Part shown: one piece after another, positions 59,826 to 64,000 of the stretch
How the letters are laid out: each line of letters begins with the position of its first letter
How positions within the stretch are numbered: position 1 is the first letter of the stretch
NCBI GenBank assembly: GCA_913060515.1
Contig: CAJXRZ010000002.1
Coordinates: 124,001 to 188,000 of the forward strand
Length of the DNA stretch: 64,000 nucleotides
DNA from: an uncultured Pseudomonadota bacterium
GTDB lineage: Bacteria > Myxococcota_A > UBA796 > CAJQPC01
Direction of reading: 5' to 3'
The notes under the pieces: generated by a model
The model's database searches: none
What the model was told of the DNA's origin: nothing
The model's input: the letters and a program-made list of their open reading frames with translations, nothing else
Translations under genes and position numbers: made by a program

Positions 59826-62078
59826 ATGAGAATCGCCCTTGTCACCCGTGGTGACCTCTTCCCCACCAACCATGGGGCAGCGGTCAAGATCGTGCGCACC
59901 GCCCAAGTGCTCAGTCTCTTGGGCTGCACCGTGTGCATCGTCACCGACGACCGGGACGCCTACTGGCGATTCGAGAAGGGCGTCCATGAGCGCGTGCCCT
60001 ACAGCCCCCGCTTCCGCGCCATGCAGGAGTGGCCGGGCATGAACGCCTCAGGTCGCTGGGCCGAGGCGATGTGTCAGCGCATTGGCTACCCCGCCGAGGA
60101 GACCTTTCTCTACAAACCCCAGTTTGATCCGCAGTGGTGGGCCAGGGTGCTCTACGTGGGCCGTCGCGAGAAGATCCAGGTCTACCAAGCGGAGTTCCCA
60201 GGCTACGGGCTGCCCTGCATCCTGGCGGCCAAGCTCCTGGGCGGCCAGAGCGCCATCGTTCAGCACAACGTGGAGTGGGACCGCCTTCAAGACGTGTTGG
60301 GTCTGGGGGACGCCGAAGTCGAAGACATCCGCGCTCTGGAGATCTGGGCCTTGGAGCGGGTGGACCACGTCATCGCCGTGTCGGTGGACGACAAGGTACG
60401 CATGACCGATGCCGGCGTGGACGGAAGCCGAATCACGGTGCTGCCCCACGGGGTGGACACCCTGAGCTTTGCGCGAAAAGCCGGTCGCATGCAGCGCTAT
60501 GCCCAGGGGCTGGACGATGACACCCCCGTGCTCTTCTTCCACGGCACCCTGCACTATTGGCCCAACACCCAGGCGGTGCGCATCATCGCCGAGGAGCTCT
60601 TGCCCGGCCTGCTGCGCGCCCACCCTGACCTGGTGGTGCTCATCGCGGGCATGAACCCGCCCACCTACTACAGCCACCCCAGCATCCGTTTCTTGGGGCC
60701 GGTGGTGGATCTGGCCGGGTGGATTCAGGCGGCCGATGTCTGCTTGTGCCCGGTCCCCAGTGGGGGGGGCACCCGCATGAAGATCTTGGAGTACTTCGCC
60801 GCTGGAAAGCCGACGGTGTCCTACTCCAAAGGGGCCGAAGGCATCCAGGCGCCCGCGGAGGTCCATGTCATCGAAGACGAGCCCAAGCGCTTCGTTCAGG
60901 CCGTCGTGGACTTGCTGGCCTCGAAGGCGGAGCGGGTGCGAATGGGTCAGGCCGCCAGGGAGTTCGTGGCCTGGTACGACTGGGGGCCCATTCAACAGGC
61001 GCTCATCGACCTCTACAGCACTGGGGCAGGCAAGGGTCAGGACTACAACGCCTGGATTCGGGAGCAGCGGGCTCTGGGCCGCCCCCCCCTTCAGCCGGTC
61101 GCCCTGCCGGACACGCGCGCGTCGATCGAGCGGCACCTTCCCCCCCGAGAGCCCTCCAAGCCTCGCACTCTGCTCCTGCTCATCAACCGGGGCTGCAACC
61201 TGACCTGCAGCTTCTGCGATCTCTGGGACAATCCACAGAACATGCCCTTGAACCGGGTGCTGCAGCTCCTGGACGAGGCACTGAAGATCGGAACCAAGAC
61301 CCTGGTCATCACCGGCGGCGAGCCCTTCATGCACCCGGACCTCTTCACGGTGGTCAAGGCCGCCAAAGAGCTTGGGCTGGCGGTCAACATCACCACCAAC
61401 GGCACGTTGATCGAGAAGAAGTGGGATCAGCTCGTGGACTCCGGTGTGGACTCCCTGAGCGTGTCTCTGGACGGACTCGCGGAGACCCATGAGCGCCTAC
61501 GAGGCCAGGTTGGCTGCTTCAAGCGCTCCATGAAGGGCATCCAAAAACTGCGTTCAAGCTCCGAGATTGGCCTGAGCATCTACTTCACGGCCAACCGCGA
61601 GAACGTGCACGAGCTGGTGCCGGTCTACGAGCTGGCTCAGGAGCTGGGCGCCGGCTTTGACTTTTGGCCGGTGAACGATGCGCCAGAGCTGGCCCTCACT
61701 GAGCCTGCGGACCAAGCTGCCTGGAAAGAGGCGGTGGCGACGCTTGCAGCCCGGGAGCAGCGCATCGCCGAGCGCAAGCACTTCGATGAGCAGAGCTTGA
61801 GCTACCACGCTGGCCACGTAGAGACCGTGCGCTGCCTGGGCTTGGTGGACCAGTACGGCGTGACCTTTGAGGGGGAACTCTTGCCCTGCTGCGTGTGGGG
61901 CGGAGAGGGTCTCAGCGTGGGCAATGTCTTTGAGACGCCCCTGGCGGAGCTCTGGGATTCGGCGGAGGTGCAGGCTGCTCGAGAAGGGCTGTACCACCAA
62001 GGCTGTGACGCGGGCTGCTTCAACCACAGCCTGTACGAGTTCACGCGCTCGACGGGGGAGAGCTTCTTGGTGCCCTAA
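59826..62078 (+). CDS. GT4 glycosyltransferase-radical SAM/SPASM fusion protein
   Basis: The 750-residue protein joins two enzymes. Residues 1-400 are a GT-B-fold family 4 glycosyltransferase: N-terminal RIALVTRGDLFPTNHGAAVK, VLPHGVD, FFHGTLHYWPN and the sugar-nucleotide site PSGGGTRMKILEYFAAGKP (311-329). A Pro-rich linker (about 415-445) leads to a radical SAM domain: C457-NLT-C461-SF-C464 (CxxxCxxC), GGEP at 497-500 and TTNGT. A SPASM-like auxiliary cluster region follows with C670, C688-C689, C727 and C731. No signal or membrane segment is seen. The radical part resembles peptide- or sugar-modifying SPASM enzymes, so the fusion may modify and glycosylate one product. The reading frame is intact throughout. 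Confidence 0.85.
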   Translation: MRIALVTRGDLFPTNHGAAVKIVRTAQVLSLLGCTVCIVTDDRDAYWRFEKGVHERVPYSPRFRAMQEWPGMNASGRWAEAMCQRIGYPAEETFLYKPQFDPQWWARVLYVGRREKIQVYQAEFPGYGLPCILAAKLLGGQSAIVQHNVEWDRLQDVLGLGDAEVEDIRALEIWALERVDHVIAVSVDDKVRMTDAGVDGSRITVLPHGVDTLSFARKAGRMQRYAQGLDDDTPVLFFHGTLHYWPNTQAVRIIAEELLPGLLRAHPDLVVLIAGMNPPTYYSHPSIRFLGPVVDLAGWIQAADVCLCPVPSGGGTRMKILEYFAAGKPTVSYSKGAEGIQAPAEVHVIEDEPKRFVQAVVDLLASKAERVRMGQAAREFVAWYDWGPIQQALIDLYSTGAGKGQDYNAWIREQRALGRPPLQPVALPDTRASIERHLPPREPSKPRTLLLLINRGCNLTCSFCDLWDNPQNMPLNRVLQLLDEALKIGTKTLVITGGEPFMHPDLFTVVKAAKELGLAVNITTNGTLIEKKWDQLVDSGVDSLSVSLDGLAETHERLRGQVGCFKRSMKGIQKLRSSSEIGLSIYFTANRENVHELVPVYELAQELGAGFDFWPVNDAPELALTEPADQAAWKEAVATLAAREQRIAERKHFDEQSLSYHAGHVETVRCLGLVDQYGVTFEGELLPCCVWGGEGLSVGNVFETPLAELWDSAEVQAAREGLYHQGCDAGCFNHSLYEFTRSTGESFLVP

Positions 62079-63025
62079 GGAGCGCTGCATGCACTGGTGG
62101 CTTGTGGCGCCAGATAGCGGCTGTTGGCCCAGCCAATGCCCTGTGGGCTCTCGACCATCACCCAGTCGGTGTCCGGCGGTCGCATGAGCAGCGGCACACA
62201 GCGCGCGTTGTGGGCCAGGCTTCCGATCTTTTGGGGCATAGACGTGGGCGGGGTGTTGGCGAGTGGCTCGGTGTAGCGTTGGCCGGTCTCATGGCGCTGG
62301 CTGCGCACCCAGAGCACGTCGTCGTGCGCCACCTCTTCTACCTGCACAAAGATGCGTCGGCGCTGCTCGATGGTCAGGGTGCGCTCTTGGTCCTGGGTGT
62401 CCACGAGGTGTGCCCATCCCCCTGGAGTTCCCTTCACGGCGACAATCTCGTCGTAGGGACTGGCGCTCTCTCGTAGCAGGGCCAGGATCTCCTGAACCCA
62501 GAGCACCGTGTGGCTCACGCCGCAGCTGCGGTCCAAGCCCCACAGCGCTGTCTCCGTCCAGCTCGCCTGGGTGTGGCACCAAGAGATGCCGCCGTCGTGG
62601 CCACCGGCGCCGGCTCCCAGCTGTGCCAGAGCGCGGTCCAGGGCCAGCGCCCGCTCTCCGTCGAGGAAGCGGTGTTGGCTGAGCTCCACCTTGACCCCAT
62701 TGGGGCTCCCTGGGTGAGGGCCCCAGAGCGTCCAGGCACCCTCCAGCTCGGTGTGTTCGCAGAGTGCGTTGCGTTGATCCTCAAAGGGGGCGCGGGCCAA
62801 GCACCAGTGCTGCTCTTGTGGCGTTCTCTTGCCGCCGATGCGGGCCAGGATGGCGTCTACCTGCTCCAGGACACTGGGTTCCGGAGGAGGTGGGGGCGTT
62901 GGCGCTGCTGGGCGCTGCAGGGCTGTGGCCTGGACCGCGGGGACCTCGACGGCGAGGGGCGCCTTAGGAGGCTCCGTGCATGCGATTCCGAGGGTGAGCC
63001 CCCAAGCCAGCAGCGCAAAGATCAC
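62075..63025 (-). CDS. Lipoprotein with C-terminal SH3-like domain
   Basis: The GTG at 63025 overlaps the cupin gene stop (GTGA) and gives 316 residues with lipobox GIAC (Cys16). A Pro/Ala-rich linker (about 20-50) follows. The middle is unassigned, with several cysteines. The last 45 residues (ARCVPLLMRPPDTDWVMVESPQGIGWANSRYL) have the pattern of a bacterial SH3 domain, which often binds cell-wall peptides. The earlier in-frame starts run through the cupin gene and were rejected. The 3' end overlaps the fusion gene by 4 nt. Confidence 0.68.
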   Translation of the reverse strand: MIFALLAWGLTLGIACTEPPKAPLAVEVPAVQATALQRPAAPTPPPPPEPSVLEQVDAILARIGGKRTPQEQHWCLARAPFEDQRNALCEHTELEGAWTLWGPHPGSPNGVKVELSQHRFLDGERALALDRALAQLGAGAGGHDGGISWCHTQASWTETALWGLDRSCGVSHTVLWVQEILALLRESASPYDEIVAVKGTPGGWAHLVDTQDQERTLTIEQRRRIFVQVEEVAHDDVLWVRSQRHETGQRYTEPLANTPPTSMPQKIGSLAHNARCVPLLMRPPDTDWVMVESPQGIGWANSRYLAPQATSACSAP

Positions 63026-63513
63026 TTCTTCGACTGCTCCCAGAGCTCGAAGATGTTGGGCTGCTCGGGCTCGCCTTCCATGTAGGGCGCGACCTGGAGC
63101 GTGCCGACCTGCTTGGTGGAGCGCACCATCACCTTGCCGTTGTCGGGGTAGCCGCAGACTTCGTGCGCGTGGTGGGGGCCCATGCAGAGGTAGACCAAGT
63201 CTTCGGCGAATGGGTTCCCGATCTGGTGGGCGATGCGGGTGCCTGCTGGGCAGTTGATGGTGTCGCCAGGGCCCACCTCGGCCAGCTCCTCGCCGTAGCG
63301 GAAGATGCCTTTGCCACTCAGGATGTAGAAGATCTCGTCTTCCATGGCGTGCCAGTGGAAGGGCACGGCCACACAGCCTTGGGGAAGGCGGTTCAGGCTG
63401 GCGCCCATGCAGCCGAGCTCGCGGTTCTCGGGGGTCAGGACCTTGAAGTGGTGGCCGATCTTGCCGGTGAACCAGGACTGCTCTTCGGTCTCGCTGCCGC
63501 GGGTCAAGTACAT
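63022..63513 (-). CDS. Cupin-domain protein
   Basis: The 163-residue protein carries the two cupin motifs: PFHWHAMEDEIFYILSGKG (about 52-70, metal-binding His/His/Glu) and GDTINCPAGTRIAHQIGN (about 83-100, third His). It is a single-domain metal-binding beta-barrel. Such proteins include isomerases, dioxygenases and sugar-binding proteins, so the function stays open. A GGAG lies before the ATG. It is coupled to the SH3-like lipoprotein gene by a GTGA overlap. Confidence 0.85.
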   Translation of the reverse strand: MYLTRGSETEEQSWFTGKIGHHFKVLTPENRELGCMGASLNRLPQGCVAVPFHWHAMEDEIFYILSGKGIFRYGEELAEVGPGDTINCPAGTRIAHQIGNPFAEDLVYLCMGPHHAHEVCGYPDNGKVMVRSTKQVGTLQVAPYMEGEPEQPNIFELWEQSKK

Positions 63514-63551
63514 GGGGAACTCCTTTGGCGAAGGCTACCCCGAAGTGAAAA

Positions 63552-63581
63552 GAGCCGGACCCCAATACAAGGGCCCGGCTC
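63552..63581 (-). terminator. Rho-independent terminator downstream of rbfA
   Basis: GAGCCGG at 63552-63558 pairs with CCGGCTC at 63575-63581, extended by a further C-G run (60-62 with 71-73) across one mismatch. On the minus strand the stem is followed directly by TTTTC, which is the U-tract of an intrinsic terminator. It lies 7 nt after the rbfA stop and ends the transcript from the window edge. Confidence 0.7.
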
Positions 63582-63587
63582 GGGGAA

Positions 63588-63983
63588 TCAGTCTCCCGCC
63601 CACACAAAGAGAAGCTCCGGGGTGCGCTTTCGGCGAATGCCTTGGCTGACCTCGTCCCGCAGCCAGGGCTTGGCGTGTGCCAGGGCTGCCAGGGTGGTGT
63701 CCACGGGGCCCGGTCCAAGGACCAGGACCTCCAGCCTCGCCACATCCAAGCTGCGCACATCGACGATGTGCACTTCGAACAGACGGGGGTCGGCCGCATC
63801 GGGCAAGCAGAGGTGCAGGATCTTGGCGATCTGGCCGCAGAGCTGCCGGGTCTTGCGCAGGTCCTGCTTCTTCTTGCTCGAGGCGTAGGGGTCTCTCTCT
63901 TTGATGTAGGACACCTTGGGTGTCTTCTTTCGTGGGACTTCTTCGTGGCCGTCGTCGTCGAAGGCCACCATGCGCTGACGCAT
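63588..63983 (-). CDS. rbfA: Ribosome-binding factor A
   Basis: The 131-residue protein ends with the RbfA pattern: RKTRQLCGQIAKILHLCLPDAADPRLFEVHIVDVRSLDVARLEVLVL, then LRDEVSQGIRRKRTPELLFVW. RbfA binds the 30S subunit and helps 16S rRNA processing, mainly in the cold. The N-terminal 35 residues are charged and not shared with typical RbfA. The ATG at 63983 is the first in-frame start inside the window, but the sequence stays open to the window edge, so an upstream start cannot be excluded. nusA and infB, its usual neighbours, would lie outside. Confidence 0.78.
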   Translation of the reverse strand: MRQRMVAFDDDGHEEVPRKKTPKVSYIKERDPYASSKKKQDLRKTRQLCGQIAKILHLCLPDAADPRLFEVHIVDVRSLDVARLEVLVLGPGPVDTTLAALAHAKPWLRDEVSQGIRRKRTPELLFVWAGD

Positions 63984-64000
63984 GTGGTGATGAATGCTCA

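Noticed and set aside
63026-63799. Extended minus-strand frame in front of the SH3-like lipoprotein
   Set aside because: It runs through the cupin gene and into rbfA out of frame. The lipobox after the GTG at 63025 and the GTGA overlap with the cupin stop mark the true start.

Overview
The window is a gene-dense, high-GC bacterial chromosome segment with no gap over 300 bases between genes. I saw no rRNA, tRNA, insertion sequence, prophage or CRISPR array. The content points to a Gram-negative predator- or myxobacteria-like lineage (Myxococcota or a close deltaproteobacterial group). The reasons are a MopE-type Cys/Asp-rich repeat lipoprotein, many lipoproteins with Asp/Thr/Ser-rich linkers, two eukaryotic-like Ser/Thr kinases (one fused to an ATPase and a TPR array), a giant OmpA-domain protein and a Tol system. 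This assignment is an inference from gene style, not from a marker-gene phylogeny.

Layout, left to right. 1-1685: start of a MopE-like surface lipoprotein (minus strand, runs off the window). 1844-9193: a tightly packed minus-strand run made of a polytopic membrane protein, an EcsC-like protein, a peroxiredoxin-like/rhodanese fusion, tolQ, tolR, a TolA/TonB-like protein, tolB and ppx. 9240-14671: an FGE-sulfatase-fold protein, a 1188-residue OmpA-type repeat protein and an MBL-fold hydrolase. 14696-17752: ldcA-accD-folC, overlapping genes for murein recycling, fatty-acid synthesis and folate. 17756-19368: a LysR regulator divergent from a quinone-reductase-like flavoprotein. 19381-24846: two unrecognised secreted proteins and a GT-C-like membrane protein. 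24771-30872: a kinase-ATPase-TPR giant and a degenerate M48-like protein. 31017-34038: a small helical protein behind a TetR-type palindrome, an RluA-type synthase, a membrane-anchored nuclease-fold protein and an aminotransferase.

34130-39764 holds a pair of homologous secreted proteins followed by a Ser/Thr kinase with its own apparently leaderless promoter. 39755-46789 is a mixed set: a site-2 protease, an APH-fold kinase, a methyltransferase, a deoxynucleoside kinase, aat, two tandem paralogous lipoproteins and an RlmI-like methyltransferase. 46838-51951 is regulatory: a degenerate hybrid kinase divergent from a TetR-desaturase pair, followed by a PAS histidine kinase and a receiver protein. 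51971-54516 holds a secreted EEP-fold hydrolase, a second desaturase and a DUF493 protein. 54538-58536 is a minus-strand run of two paralogous lipoproteins, ettA, a P460-like cytochrome lipoprotein and another lipoprotein. 58663-62078 couples a thioredoxin-fold lipoprotein to a rare single-chain fusion of a GT4 glycosyltransferase with a radical-SAM/SPASM enzyme. The window ends with an SH3-like lipoprotein, a cupin protein and rbfA.

The points most worth following are: (1) the GT4-radical SAM fusion with its coupled thioredoxin-like lipoprotein; (2) the paired secreted paralogs at 34130-38895; (3) the TetR-desaturase operon, whose perfect 19-bp palindrome overlaps a near-consensus promoter that fires at the start codon; (4) the STK-ATPase-TPR protein with a pseudo-M48 partner; (5) a recurrent 6-nt spacing from the -10 box to the ATG, suggesting leaderless mRNAs; (6) very short, charge-free secretion signals; and (7) a hairpin that buries the ettA Shine-Dalgarno sequence.
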